DNA from: Polaribacter sp. Z022
Lineage (GTDB): Bacteria; Bacteroidota; Bacteroidia; Flavobacteriales; Flavobacteriaceae
Assembly: GCF_023555495.1 (NCBI RefSeq)
Contig: NZ_JALCZO010000007.1
Coordinates: 1 to 64,000 of the forward strand
Length of the DNA: 64,000 nt
Reading direction: 5' to 3'
In this document: positions 1 through 7,516 of the stretch, piece after piece
Layout: each line of letters opens with the position of its first letter
Numbering within the stretch: the stretch's first letter is position 1
Position numbers and translations under genes: made by a program
Notes under the pieces: generated by a model
Told to the model about the DNA's origin: nothing
What the model saw: only the letters and a program-made list of their open reading frames with translations
The model's database searches: none

Positions 1-14
1 CACACTGTCAATAA

Positions 15-91
15 TAGATTTCTCAATCGTTCATACTTCACTCATCGAAATGACAGCAACTATTTGTCATTTCGACCTTGTGGAGAAATCT
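15..91. repeat. Dispersed inverted repeat, family A (two arms)
   Basis: Two facing arms are visible. The left arm (15-53) starts AGATTTCTC and ends CGAAATGAC; the right arm (66-91) starts GTCATTTCGA and ends GAGAAATCT, so the outer ends are reverse complements. The right arm recurs identically at 207-232. Repeats with this layout are common between genes in flavobacteria. No protein is encoded here. Confidence 0.75.
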
Positions 92-115
92 ATAATAATA
101 TTCAAAACACCATTT

Positions 116-197
116 GTCATTGCGAGGCACGAAGCAATCTCAATCAAAACAAATACACATTAAACAGACTGCTTCGTCATACTTCCTCGCAGTGACG
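116..197. repeat. Dispersed inverted repeat, family B (two arms)
   Basis: The left arm (116-140) starts GTCATTGCGAGG and ends GAAGCAATCT. The right arm (166-197) runs in the opposite sense, starting AGACTGCTTCG and ending TCGCAGTGACG. Further copies lie at 1392-1602, 4371-4396, 5449-5537 and 5874-6052. Both family A and B arms begin GTCATTKCGA and end AATCT, which suggests a shared origin. Short reading frames crossing it are not genes. Confidence 0.8.
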
Positions 198-206
198 AAT
201 ACTAAT

Positions 207-232
207 GTCATTTCGACCTTGTGGAGAAATCT
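207..232 (+). repeat. Family A repeat arm, exact copy of 66-91
   Basis: This stretch of 26 bases is identical to 66-91 and lies alone, without a nearby inverted partner. The remainder of 233-397 holds no gene that I can support. Confidence 0.8.
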
Positions 233-397
233 AAAAAAACATCATGAAGTCTATAAACAACACATAATAAGCAGTATATCTTTTTTGTTTATAACCTGGG
301 TATAAATAATCAAAAAATCTATCAACAAAAAAAAGTTGATAAGTTTTTATTATTAAAACAAATAGTTATATAAATAATCTTTATATTTACACCAACA

Positions 398-431
398 AAA
401 AAGCCTTAGATCTGTTGAGCTAAGACTTTTT
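398..431 (+). terminator. Rho-independent terminator-like hairpin
   Basis: AAAAAGCCTTAG pairs with CTAAGACTTTTT, leaving one C/A mismatch and a 10-base loop, and ends in a run of five T. It would end a transcript entering from the left, whose gene is outside the window. Between here and the HU-like gene at 732 no coding sequence is supported. Confidence 0.5.
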
Positions 432-684
432 GTAAACGGTAACACTAAAAAGTGCTTGTGTTTTTTTCTGCAAATCAAAATTACAATTCTTTTTTAGCTT
501 ACCAAAATTTATTTTGTTAAAATAAAGCAGGTTCAACAGACTGCACCCTTTGGTATTAAATGACTTAATTTTTATTGAACTAACTCCTTTAAGTAATACC
601 ATTACTTATAGTTCTACTACATTAAAACGTTTGTGGTTGGGCAATGTATTGCAGAGTTTTTAAAACGTGCTAAAAAAGGTGTCT

Positions 685-710
685 GTATTGCTACCTTTCT
701 AAAGCAATAC
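685..710 (+). promoter_or_regulatory. Hairpin in the leader of the HU-like gene
   Basis: GTATTGCT (685-692) and AGCAATAC (703-710) form a perfect 8-bp stem with a 10-base loop, ending 21 bases before the ATG at 732. Leader hairpins this close to a start can affect ribosome access. Whether it regulates anything is inference. Confidence 0.4.
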
Positions 711-731
711 AAACAAATACCCATATAAAAG

Positions 732-1115
732 ATGGCTATTAAATTTAAAACTATAGAGAGGAAAAATCCTCAAGATAGAACATTAGACGCAAAATATTAT
801 GCAGCAGTAGTTGCTAATGGAAGCGTAGATTTTGAAACCTTAGCAGAAATGATTTCTGAGCAATCAGCACTTTCGGAAAGTGACTGTTTGGCCTTGTTAA
901 ATATTTTAGAAGTTAATATTATAAGAGAGTTAAAACAAGGACGTATTGTACGTCTGGGAAAACTCGGAAACTTTCAAATAAGTTTCAGTTCTAAAGGTTT
1001 TGTTACTGAAGAAGAAGTTTCTGCAGAAGCAGTTACCAATACACGTGTATTGTTTAGACCTGCTGTAAAATTAAAAACAATGTTAAAGAACTTAAAGTTT
1101 AGTAGAACAACATAG
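732..1115 (+). CDS. HU-related DNA-binding protein (Bacteroidota type)
   Basis: This 127-residue protein is the HU/IHF-related type found throughout Bacteroidota. It starts with a short N-terminal extension (about residues 1-30, with IERKNPQDR), followed by an HU-like helical region (about 35-75) and the beta-arm section around GRIVRLGKLGNFQISFSS (77-94), which normally wraps into the DNA minor groove. The family is presumed to act in nucleoid structure; multicopy members are often found near repeats or capsule loci. It stands alone, with a leader hairpin upstream and a strong terminator downstream, so it is probably monocistronic. The ATG at 732 is the natural start. A specific role cannot be read from the sequence. 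Confidence 0.85.
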   Translation: MAIKFKTIERKNPQDRTLDAKYYAAVVANGSVDFETLAEMISEQSALSESDCLALLNILEVNIIRELKQGRIVRLGKLGNFQISFSSKGFVTEEEVSAEAVTNTRVLFRPAVKLKTMLKNLKFSRTT

Positions 1116-1165
1116 TATTTTACTAGCAGATAGCTTCATTGTGTTTGTAATAACGAACACTTAAA

Positions 1166-1199
1166 AACCTCAATAACTTCGTGTTATTGAGGTTTTTTT
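1166..1199 (+). terminator. Rho-independent terminator of the HU-like gene
   Basis: AACCTCAATAAC (1166-1177) pairs perfectly with GTTATTGAGGTT (1183-1194) around the loop TTCGT, followed by a T tract. It begins 51 bases after the stop codon. Confidence 0.95.
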
Positions 1200-1219
1200 A
1201 TGCTTAAAACCCACTTTTT

Positions 1220-1309
1220 TTGCCTTATTGCATACGTAGGCAACTTGTATCGGGTACGTATGCAGTATAAAATGCACACTGATGGAGTACACAGTGCTCC
1301 TTAAGGCAA
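1220..1309. other. Three-way-junction element of unknown role
   Basis: An outer helix TTGCCTTA (1220-1227) / TAAGGCAA (1302-1309) encloses a perfect 10-bp hairpin TGCATACGTA (1229-1238) / TACGTATGCA (1255-1264) and a weaker one, CACTG (1277-1281) / CAGTG (1292-1296). The arrangement resembles a folded RNA or a small palindromic mobile element. No known RNA family was recognised. It sits in the 640-base gene-free stretch between the HU-like gene and the MazG-like gene. Confidence 0.45.
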
Positions 1310-1391
1310 TTTACTACTGTCTTTACAAAGATTTTTGCTAGGTCCGAAGCAAAAAAAACGCTGCAAACTAATGAAAAGAAGTATGATTAAC

Positions 1392-1602
1392 AGATAGCCG
1401 CGTCCTACGTCCTCGCAATGTCAGTTAAAAAACACCTAATTATCAACAAAACAGAGGAGTTATTAACTAAAAATGACTTATAAAACGCTTATTAAAAAGG
1501 GGTAAAAACTAGTAATCTTTCTAAACGTCACTGCGAGGAACGAAGCAGTCTGATAAAGTGTAGAAGCGTTCACCAATAGATTGCTTCATTATGATCGCAA
1601 TA
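1392..1602. repeat. Family B repeat arms (three degenerate copies)
   Basis: Arms lie at 1392-1423 (ending TCGCAATGTCA), 1526-1551 (starting CGTCACTGCGAGG, ending GAAGCAGTCT) and 1578-1602 (starting AGATTGCTTC). The last two face each other. They fill most of the gap before the MazG-like gene. Confidence 0.75.
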
Positions 1603-1742
1603 TCTTTTAAATTTCCAATTGTTTTTCTTCTGTAAAAGGCAAAAGTTTGGTACATTTAGTTTTATAAAATTATTTGAAAGAATTTATAAAACTATATTAA
1701 AATTATGTTACTAAGTTGTTTTCAAAAAAATAAAATCATCAA

Positions 1743-2072
1743 ATGAGTGATATAAAAACTATTACAGATTTACTTATTAAATTTAGAGATGAAAGAGATT
1801 GGAAACAGTTTCATAATTCAAAAGATTTAGCTTTAGCTATTTCTATTGAAGCTTCTGAATTAAATGAATTATTTCTTTGGAAAAAAAATGAAGATGTTGA
1901 TAAAGATAAATTAAAAGAAGAATTGGCTGACATTCTTTCTTTTGCTTTTCTTTTAGCTGAAAAACACAAACTTGATATACCTACTATTATTAAAGATAAA
2001 ATAAAACTTAATGGTGAAAAGTATACAGTAGAAAAATCAAAAGGTAGTGCTAAGAAATATAATCAATTATGA
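1743..2072 (+). CDS. MazG-like nucleotide pyrophosphohydrolase
   Basis: This small all-alpha protein (109 residues) carries the MazG-superfamily metal site: E36 and E39 in EASEL, then E60 and D63 in EELAD, the ExxE...ExxD arrangement that binds Mg2+. The short single-domain form resembles the RS21-C6/dCTPase-like branch, which splits (d)NTPs to (d)NMP and pyrophosphate. Its stop overlaps the next start in ATGA (2069-2072), so the two proteins are almost certainly translationally coupled. Small NTP pyrophosphatases next to nuclease-helicase genes are seen in phage-defence settings, where they may deplete or sanitise nucleotides; that role here is inference. The region looks more AT-rich than the core genes, consistent with acquisition. 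Confidence 0.85.
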   Translation: MSDIKTITDLLIKFRDERDWKQFHNSKDLALAISIEASELNELFLWKKNEDVDKDKLKEELADILSFAFLLAEKHKLDIPTIIKDKIKLNGEKYTVEKSKGSAKKYNQL

Positions 2073-4258
2073 TAGATAATGTTGCTTTCAAAATAGAAAG
2101 TCATAATTTTGATATTTCAAATATTGAAGCATTAGAGAATTATTATGCGAATAATCTTTGGCCATTAGTTTACATATTAAGTGATGAATTAATAAAAGAA
2201 GCATATATAGGAGAAACTACTGATACTCCTACCAGATTAAAGACTCATTTAAAAAATAATAATAAAAATAAATTAACTACATTTAGATTAATAAGCAGTA
2301 AACAATTTAATAAATCTGCTACTTTAGATATAGAGTCATTACTTATAAAATATTTATCAGGTGATGGTGTATATAAGTTATTGAACGGAAATTTAGGTAT
2401 TGCTAATCATAATTATTATCAAAAAAATGAAGTTTATGCAAGTATTTTTAAAAAAATATGGAATAATCTAAGGAAAGAAGGTGTTGCTAAACACTCATTA
2501 AAACATATTGATAATTCTGATTTATTTAAATACTCTCCTTATAAAAGCTTAACTGAAGAACAAAAAAAAGGCCTCTATTTAATAATTGAAAATTTATTAA
2601 ACAATAATATTAACAACACTATTATAGAAGGTGGAGCAGGAACAGGAAAAACAATTTTAGCCATTTTTTTATTCAAATTATTAAATTCTGATAATACTGA
2701 TTTCAATTTTAGAGATTTTGGAAATGAAGAAATTGAGTTAAAATATAAGATAGACAAACTAAAACAAAAATTTCCAAACCCTAAAATTGCTCTAGTTGTA
2801 CCAATGTCTTCTCTAAGAAATACTTTAAAAAAAGTATTTAAAAATGTAAAGGGTTTAAAAGCAAGCATGGTAATTGGACCTGCTGAACTAGCTAAAACAC
2901 ATTATGATATTATAATAGTAGATGAATCACATAGATTAAGAAGAAGAGTTAATTTGGGTGCTTATTTTGGTGCTTTTGATAAAATAAATGCAAAATTAAA
3001 TCTTAAAAAGTTTACAGGTAATGAATTAGATTGGGTAATAAAACAAAGTTCAAATTCTATATTATTTTATGATGAAGGTCAATCTATAAAACCATCTGAT
3101 GTTTTAAAGGAAAATTTTGATAAACTTAAATCTAAAAATGATACAAAAATTGAATTCTTACAGTCTCAATTTAGAGTTAAAGGAGGAAATTCTTATGTTA
3201 AATATATTGATGATTTACTAAATTGTAAATTAGATAACCAAGATATTTATATAAATCAGAATTATGAATTTGTTTTATTTGATAATATAGAACTGTTTAT
3301 TAATGAAATCAAAACTCGAAACCAAGAAGTTGGTTTGGCAAGAATGATTGCTGGATATTCTTGGAAATGGATATCAAATAAAAATAAAAATCTTTTAGAT
3401 ATTGAAATTGAAAATACTAAGTTAAAATGGAATTCTACCAATATTGATTGGGTTAATTCATCTAATGCAATAAATGAAGTAGGATGTATTCACACAACTC
3501 AAGGTTATGATTTGAATTATTCAGGAATTATATTCGGTAAAGAAATTTCTTATTCAAAAGAAAAAGATGAAATTATAATATTAGAACAGAATTATTATGA
3601 TACTAATGGTAAGCAATCGATAAATGACCCTAAAGAATTAAAAGATTTTATAATAAATATTTATAAAACAATTTTATTAAGAGGAATAAAAGGAACTTAT
3701 GTATATGCTTGTAACAAAGAATTGAGAGATTATTTATCTTCTCATATTATACAACACCAATCCTTTTCAAATAATAAAGATATTGTAAAGTTAAAAATTG
3801 AAAACAAACAGTTCGAGAATAGTGTTCCTTATTATGATCTAAAAGTTGCAGCTGGCGATTTTAGTGAATTTCAAACTGTTAACAATAAAAAATGGGTTGA
3901 AATACCAAGTTTCATTAGAGCCTCAGAAGATTATTTTGCTTGCTTAGTAATTGGAGAATCTATGAATAAAATAATACCTAACAACTCTATTTGTTTATTT
4001 AAAAAATATCGTGGAGGCTCAAGAAATGGAAGAATTGTTTTAGCTCAATCATCTGAAATTCATGATTCTGATTTTGGATCTGGTTATACAATAAAAGAAT
4101 ATCAAAGTACAAAAACTATAAATGATAATTCTTGGACACATAAATCTATAAGTTTAATACCGCTTTCATACGATAATACTTTTGAACCAATTATTCTTTC
4201 TGATGATAGTGCAGAAGATTTTAAAATAATTGGTGTTTTTGAAATGGTTTTAAATTAA
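2069..4258 (+). CDS. GIY-YIG nuclease / DUF2075 helicase / S24-like peptidase fusion
   Basis: Three modules are readable in 729 residues. Residues about 32-100 are a GIY-YIG-like nuclease: VYIL (34-37), AYIG (45-48), R56, H60 and a candidate metal ligand E89. Residues about 160-590 are a DUF2075/Schlafen-3-like SF1 helicase: Walker A GGAGTGKT (188-195), Walker B IIIVDESH (281-288), an SQFRVKGG motif, HTTQGYDLNYSGIIFG, and LLRGIKGTYVYA. Residues about 610-729 look like a LexA/S24 peptidase fold: GESM with candidate nucleophile S631, and YTIKEY with candidate general base K676. The MazG-like partner overlaps it by 4 bases. GIY-YIG-DUF2075 proteins are known; the C-terminal S24-like module suggests self-cleavage or damage sensing, which is inference. 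It is probably a defence or DNA-damage response enzyme, AT-rich and likely acquired. Confidence 0.8.
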   Translation: MIDNVAFKIESHNFDISNIEALENYYANNLWPLVYILSDELIKEAYIGETTDTPTRLKTHLKNNNKNKLTTFRLISSKQFNKSATLDIESLLIKYLSGDGVYKLLNGNLGIANHNYYQKNEVYASIFKKIWNNLRKEGVAKHSLKHIDNSDLFKYSPYKSLTEEQKKGLYLIIENLLNNNINNTIIEGGAGTGKTILAIFLFKLLNSDNTDFNFRDFGNEEIELKYKIDKLKQKFPNPKIALVVPMSSLRNTLKKVFKNVKGLKASMVIGPAELAKTHYDIIIVDESHRLRRRVNLGAYFGAFDKINAKLNLKKFTGNELDWVIKQSSNSILFYDEGQSIKPSDVLKENFDKLKSKNDTKIEFLQSQFRVKGGNSYVKYIDDLLNCKLDNQDIYINQNYEFVLFDNIELFINEIKTRNQEVGLARMIAGYSWKWISNKNKNLLDIEIENTKLKWNSTNIDWVNSSNAINEVGCIHTTQGYDLNYSGIIFGKEISYSKEKDEIIILEQNYYDTNGKQSINDPKELKDFIINIYKTILLRGIKGTYVYACNKELRDYLSSHIIQHQSFSNNKDIVKLKIENKQFENSVPYYDLKVAAGDFSEFQTVNNKKWVEIPSFIRASEDYFACLVIGESMNKIIPNNSICLFKKYRGGSRNGRIVLAQSSEIHDSDFGSGYTIKEYQSTKTINDNSWTHKSISLIPLSYDNTFEPIILSDDSAEDFKIIGVFEMVLN

Positions 4259-4260
4259 AA

Positions 4261-4347
4261 AGGCAAGTATTGGAAATTCAAATAAACCAAATAGACAAAG
4301 AAATAGATGCTTTGGTTTATGAATTGTATGGCCTACCAGAAAAATAA
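4261..4347 (+). pseudogene. C-terminal scrap of a type IIG/Eco57I-like restriction methylase
   Basis: Two bases after the fusion gene, an open frame encodes 28 residues ending IDALVYELYGLPEK and a stop. The pattern (I-D-x-L-V-Y-x-L-Y-G-L) is the usual extreme C-terminus of Eco57I-type and PglX-type DNA methylase/restriction proteins. There is no start or upstream domain in this frame. I infer that a restriction gene once stood here and was largely replaced or deleted. Confidence 0.55.
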
Positions 4348-4370
4348 ATTTATTTGTAGAGAACTCCTAA

Positions 4371-4396
4371 GTCATTGCGAGTTTACGAAGTAATCT
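4371..4396 (+). repeat. Family B repeat arm
   Basis: It starts GTCATTGCGAG and ends GAAGTAATCT, a single arm lying 22 bases before the DUF3800 gene. Confidence 0.75.
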
Positions 4397-4418
4397 CTTA
4401 ATAATTGAAAAAGAAAGA

Positions 4419-5150
4419 ATGATACAAAAAGGAGAATATATAATTTATGTAGATGAATCTGGTGATCACGGTTTAAACACAATTGACGAAAATTACCCCA
4501 TATTTGTGCTTACTTTTTGTTGTTTCTATATTACAGATTATATAAATGAAGCTGTACCTGATTTACAAAAATTTAAGTTTAAATATTTTGGGCACGACCA
4601 AGTAATATTGCACGAAACAGATATTCGAAAAAGCAAACGTCCATTTCAATTTTTAAGAACAGATAGAAACTTAAGAAATAATTTTTTGAATGATTTATCT
4701 ACAATCATAGAAAATACTAACGTTACAATTGTACCAATCGTAATAGATAAAAAAAAGCTGAAAGATAAATATGCACAACCTTTTAACCCTTATCATTTAA
4801 GTTTGCGATTAGGCTTAGAAAAATTAAATAGTCTATTAGTTACTAAACAGCAAGCAGGTAAAGAAATATCAATAATTTTTGAAAAAAGAGGTGCTAATGA
4901 GGATAAAGATTTAGAACTTGAGTTTTTACGTATTTGTAATAAAAATGAGCAATTTGGTTACAAACAAGTAAATTTTAAAAATATGATTTATCGTTTTTTA
5001 TTAGCTGATAAAAAATCTAATTCTAGTGGTTTGCAATTGGCAGATTTAACAGCAAGACCTATTGGGTTAAATTACTTAAAACCAATGCAATCTAATAGAG
5101 CTTATGAAATTATTAAAGACAAAATATATGGTTATAAATTGTTTCCTTAA
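4419..5150 (+). CDS. DUF3800 family protein
   Basis: The 243-residue protein opens with YIIYVDESGDHGL, the DUF3800 signature; D12, E13 and D16 are candidate metal ligands. A later acidic position lies in QLADLTARPIG near residue 208, and another in IIFEKRG. DUF3800 proteins have an RNase H-like fold and are often found in defence islands and beside toxin or abortive-infection genes; activity is mostly unproven. ATG at 4419 is used. It stands alone between a family B repeat arm and a structured intergenic element (5152-5300), which makes a protein-RNA pair conceivable but unproven. Confidence 0.85.
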   Translation: MIQKGEYIIYVDESGDHGLNTIDENYPIFVLTFCCFYITDYINEAVPDLQKFKFKYFGHDQVILHETDIRKSKRPFQFLRTDRNLRNNFLNDLSTIIENTNVTIVPIVIDKKKLKDKYAQPFNPYHLSLRLGLEKLNSLLVTKQQAGKEISIIFEKRGANEDKDLELEFLRICNKNEQFGYKQVNFKNMIYRFLLADKKSNSSGLQLADLTARPIGLNYLKPMQSNRAYEIIKDKIYGYKLFP

Positions 5151-5151
5151 A

Positions 5152-5300
5152 AACAAAATCCTCAGTATAAGACCGAGGAATGTTGCCGACCGGGAAATGC
5201 CCAATCCAGTATTTTTAAAAGTTACCTAGGTTAAAAAACCGAGGATTTTGTTGCGGCCCTATGAAAGCAAACGGCTTCAATCGAGTCGACTTAATATTTT
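5152..5300 (+). ncRNA. Candidate structured RNA downstream of the DUF3800 gene
   Basis: CAAAATCCTCAGT (5154-5166) pairs with ACCGAGGATTTTG (5238-5250), a 13-position helix with one mismatch, enclosing a small GGG/CCC hairpin (near 5192-5202) and the palindrome ACCTAGGT (5224-5231). ACCGAGGA followed by TGTTGC occurs twice (5172-5186 and 5238-5254), so the 5' strand can pair with either copy. GC is clearly higher than in the surroundings. I do not recognise a known RNA family, tRNA or riboswitch. It starts one base after the DUF3800 stop. The limits are approximate. Confidence 0.4.
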
Positions 5301-5363
5301 TGTATATACAAAATTAGTGAAAATTAAATAAATAATTGCAATTTTAATGCCAAATCATTAAAT

Positions 5364-5435
5364 ATGAAAGATTTAAAAGACCAAATTCCAGATTTTCAAA
5401 CCATAATGTTACCAAATGATGTTAATGTGGAATAA
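5364..5435 (+). other. Short open frame, probable gene remnant
   Basis: An ATG frame of 23 codons encodes MKDLKDQIPDFQTIMLPNDV plus three residues before a stop. The composition looks protein-like, but the frame is short and no family was recognised. It may be the start of a deleted gene. Confidence 0.2.
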
Positions 5436-5448
5436 TAAGAATAGCATT

Positions 5449-5537
5449 CGTCACTGCGAAGAATGAAGCAGTTTGTTGGATGGAATATGAGGAGAGTAGG
5501 TTATGAGATTGCTTTGTCCTGCGTCCTCGCAATGACG
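5449..5537. repeat. Family B inverted pair upstream of the GIY-YIG gene
   Basis: A left arm (5449-5475, CGTCACTGCGAAG...) faces a right arm (5506-5537, starting AGATTGCTTTG and ending TCGCAATGACG). A further truncated TCGCAATGAC lies at about 5550-5559, just before the start codon at 5572. Confidence 0.85.
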
Positions 5538-5571
5538 GAAAAAAATTACTCGCAATGACTAAAACAACACT

Positions 5572-5874
5572 ATGAAACCAGGTTTTATATACATACTAAC
5601 GAATAAGAATAATACTACTTTGTATGTAGGTGTTACCAATAATATCATAACTCGCATACAACAACACAAAGACAACATCAATCCTAAATCATTTACTGCA
5701 CGATATAACTTACACAAATTGGTGTATTATGAAGCTTTTCAAGAAATAGGTGATGCCATTGCTCGTGAAAAACAGTTAAAAGGTGGTAATAGAGCCCAAA
5801 AAGTAGGGTTGATAGAAAGTATCAATCCGAATTGGAAGGATTTGTTTGAAGTAGTGCAGGAGGAGTTTGTGTGA
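5572..5874 (+). CDS. Small GIY-YIG nuclease (URI/UPF0213-like)
   Basis: A complete single-domain GIY-YIG protein of 100 residues, the usual length of the UPF0213/YhbQ-type group. FIYILTN (5-11) and LYVGVTN (17-23) supply the GIY and YIG motifs; R28 and H32 follow in RIQQH, and E54 or E66 (in AIAREKQLKG) are candidate metal ligands. Members cleave DNA in homing or repair settings, but most genomic copies are uncharacterised. The gene is bracketed by inverted family B repeats at 5449-5537 and 5874-6052, and the downstream arm begins inside the stop codon. That arrangement hints that nuclease and repeats move or function together, which is inference. Confidence 0.9.
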   Translation: MKPGFIYILTNKNNTTLYVGVTNNIITRIQQHKDNINPKSFTARYNLHKLVYYEAFQEIGDAIAREKQLKGGNRAQKVGLIESINPNWKDLFEVVQEEFV

Positions 5875-6052
5875 GATTGCTTTGTCCTGCGTCCGCTCAA
5901 TGACGTAGGAATTTCTACTCAATGACATTAGTCTGGAGAATCACAATAGTATTCGTCACTGCGAAGAATGAAGCAGTCTGTAGGATGAAAAAGGGGAGTG
6001 CAGGTTATGAGAGGAGTGCAAATTATGAGATTGCTTCGTGCCTCGCAATGAC
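5874..6052. repeat. Family B repeat arms downstream of the GIY-YIG gene
   Basis: Three arms: 5874-5905 (starting AGATTGCTTTG, ending CTCAATGACG), 5954-5980 (CGTCACTGCGAAG...GCAGTCTG, nearly identical to 5449-5475) and 6028-6052 (starting AGATTGCTTCG, ending TCGCAATGAC). The first overlaps the final base of the nuclease gene. Confidence 0.85.
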
Positions 6053-6174
6053 TAAAAAATCCCATCGATAAAAAAAGCCTTTTGGTATAGCAAACCCCTA
6101 CAAACGTATATTGTATTTTAATAAGACAAGCAATCGTTACATTTTTGAAGTGTAAAATAAAAACACCTTTAAAA

Positions 6175-7506
6175 ATGAAATATATAATTGTTTTAGCAAG
6201 TTTGCTTTTTTGGCAGCAAACCCATGCTCAAAAAACGGAAAACAACGCTACATTGCAAACATGGTCTTTTCAAGATTGTGTAACGCATGCCTTAGAAAAC
6301 AACATTAGCATTAAAGATGCAGTTTTGTCTAAAAATATAGCATCGGTTACTTATCAAAAATCTAAAGATGCCAAATTACCAAACCTTTTTGGGAGTGCTA
6401 CACAAAGTTTTTCTAGTGGTAATACCATAGATCCTATTACCAGCGATTTTGTTACAGAGCAAGTTAATAGCACCAATGTAGGTATTACCAGTTCGGTTAC
6501 TTTGTTTCAAGGAAATCAGTTAAACAATCAAATTACACAAAACAAAATACGTTTTGAGCAAACTAGTTTGTTGGCAGAAGAGGTTAAAAACAACATTGTA
6601 CTTAACCTATTAGAAAATTACTTACAAGCATTGTTTAGTAAAGAAGACATTGCCATTGCAGAAAACAATTTAAAAGCTACAGAAAAAGAATTAAAAAGAG
6701 CCAAAGCTCGTTTGGATGCTGGCGAAATTACCTTAGGCGATTATAGTGAAGTTCAGAGTCAGGCAGCAACAAATAAATACACCATTATTACGGCAAAAAA
6801 CAACTACCAACAATACATTATTGTTTTAAAACAGTTGTTAGAACTAGATCCTGTAACTGCATTTGATGTTAAACCTTTAAATGAAAGTAAAGATGTTATA
6901 TCACTATCATTAAATAAGTTAGAGATTTACAAAAAAGCATTAGGATACTTGCCAGAGTTAGCCGCTAGCAACTTAAATATTGCGGCTAATAAAAAAGAAG
7001 AAGACATTGCCAAAGGAGCATTTTTACCAATATTATCTTTATCGGGTAGTTTAGGATCTGGGTATACAAGTATTAATAGTAGTTCGTTTACAGACCAGTT
7101 AGATTTAAATTTTAATCAACGTTTAGGTCTTACGTTAAGCATTCCAATATTTAACAGGAACGCTACCAAAGCAGCTGTTAAAACAGCCCAATTAAATGTT
7201 GAAAAAGCAGAAATAGAAAAGCAAACAACTACTAAAACTATTTATAAAAAAGTAGAAACAGCCTATCAAAATGCAATGTCTGCTCAAGAACAATTGGTAG
7301 CAGCACAAGCTGCAAAAGAGGCTGCAGAACAATCGTACACGTTGGCGTTAAAAAAATACGAATTGGGTGCTTTAAATACCACCGATTTTATCATTAGTCA
7401 AAACGTATATACCAATGCACAACAAAATTACATTCAGGCAAAATACTTGACACTTTTATATCACCAATTATTACAATTTTACCAAGGGAACACAATTACA
7501 CTTTAA
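6175..7506 (+). CDS. TolC family outer-membrane efflux protein
   Basis: This is the outer-membrane channel of a tripartite exporter. The ATG at 6175 is preferred over an upstream TTG (6145) because it gives a clean signal peptide, MKYIIVLASLLFWQQTHAQ. The mature protein (443 residues in all) shows the duplicated OEP repeat: long helical coiled-coil stretches rich in A, K, E and Q (about 105-190 and 320-420) with short beta segments such as the GSATQSFSSG and LSGSLGSGY regions. It is the first gene of a four-gene operon (10, 4 and 2 bases between genes) with adaptor, ATPase and permease, so it likely forms the exit duct for that pump. The exported substrate is unknown. Confidence 0.93.
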   Translation: MKYIIVLASLLFWQQTHAQKTENNATLQTWSFQDCVTHALENNISIKDAVLSKNIASVTYQKSKDAKLPNLFGSATQSFSSGNTIDPITSDFVTEQVNSTNVGITSSVTLFQGNQLNNQITQNKIRFEQTSLLAEEVKNNIVLNLLENYLQALFSKEDIAIAENNLKATEKELKRAKARLDAGEITLGDYSEVQSQAATNKYTIITAKNNYQQYIIVLKQLLELDPVTAFDVKPLNESKDVISLSLNKLEIYKKALGYLPELAASNLNIAANKKEEDIAKGAFLPILSLSGSLGSGYTSINSSSFTDQLDLNFNQRLGLTLSIPIFNRNATKAAVKTAQLNVEKAEIEKQTTTKTIYKKVETAYQNAMSAQEQLVAAQAAKEAAEQSYTLALKKYELGALNTTDFIISQNVYTNAQQNYIQAKYLTLLYHQLLQFYQGNTITL

Positions 7507-7516
7507 GAAGAACATC

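Noticed and set aside
114..305. Open frame of 63 codons
   Set aside because: It crosses repeat arms A and B and has no protein-like composition; the match is to repeats, not a gene.
1220..1309. Integron attC site
   Set aside because: The arms lack the RYYYAAC/GTTRRRY core and no integrase or cassette array is seen.
5238..5290. tRNA-like GGCTTCAATCGAGTC stretch
   Set aside because: The bases around a possible T-loop cannot form a 5-bp T-stem, and no acceptor or anticodon arm is found.
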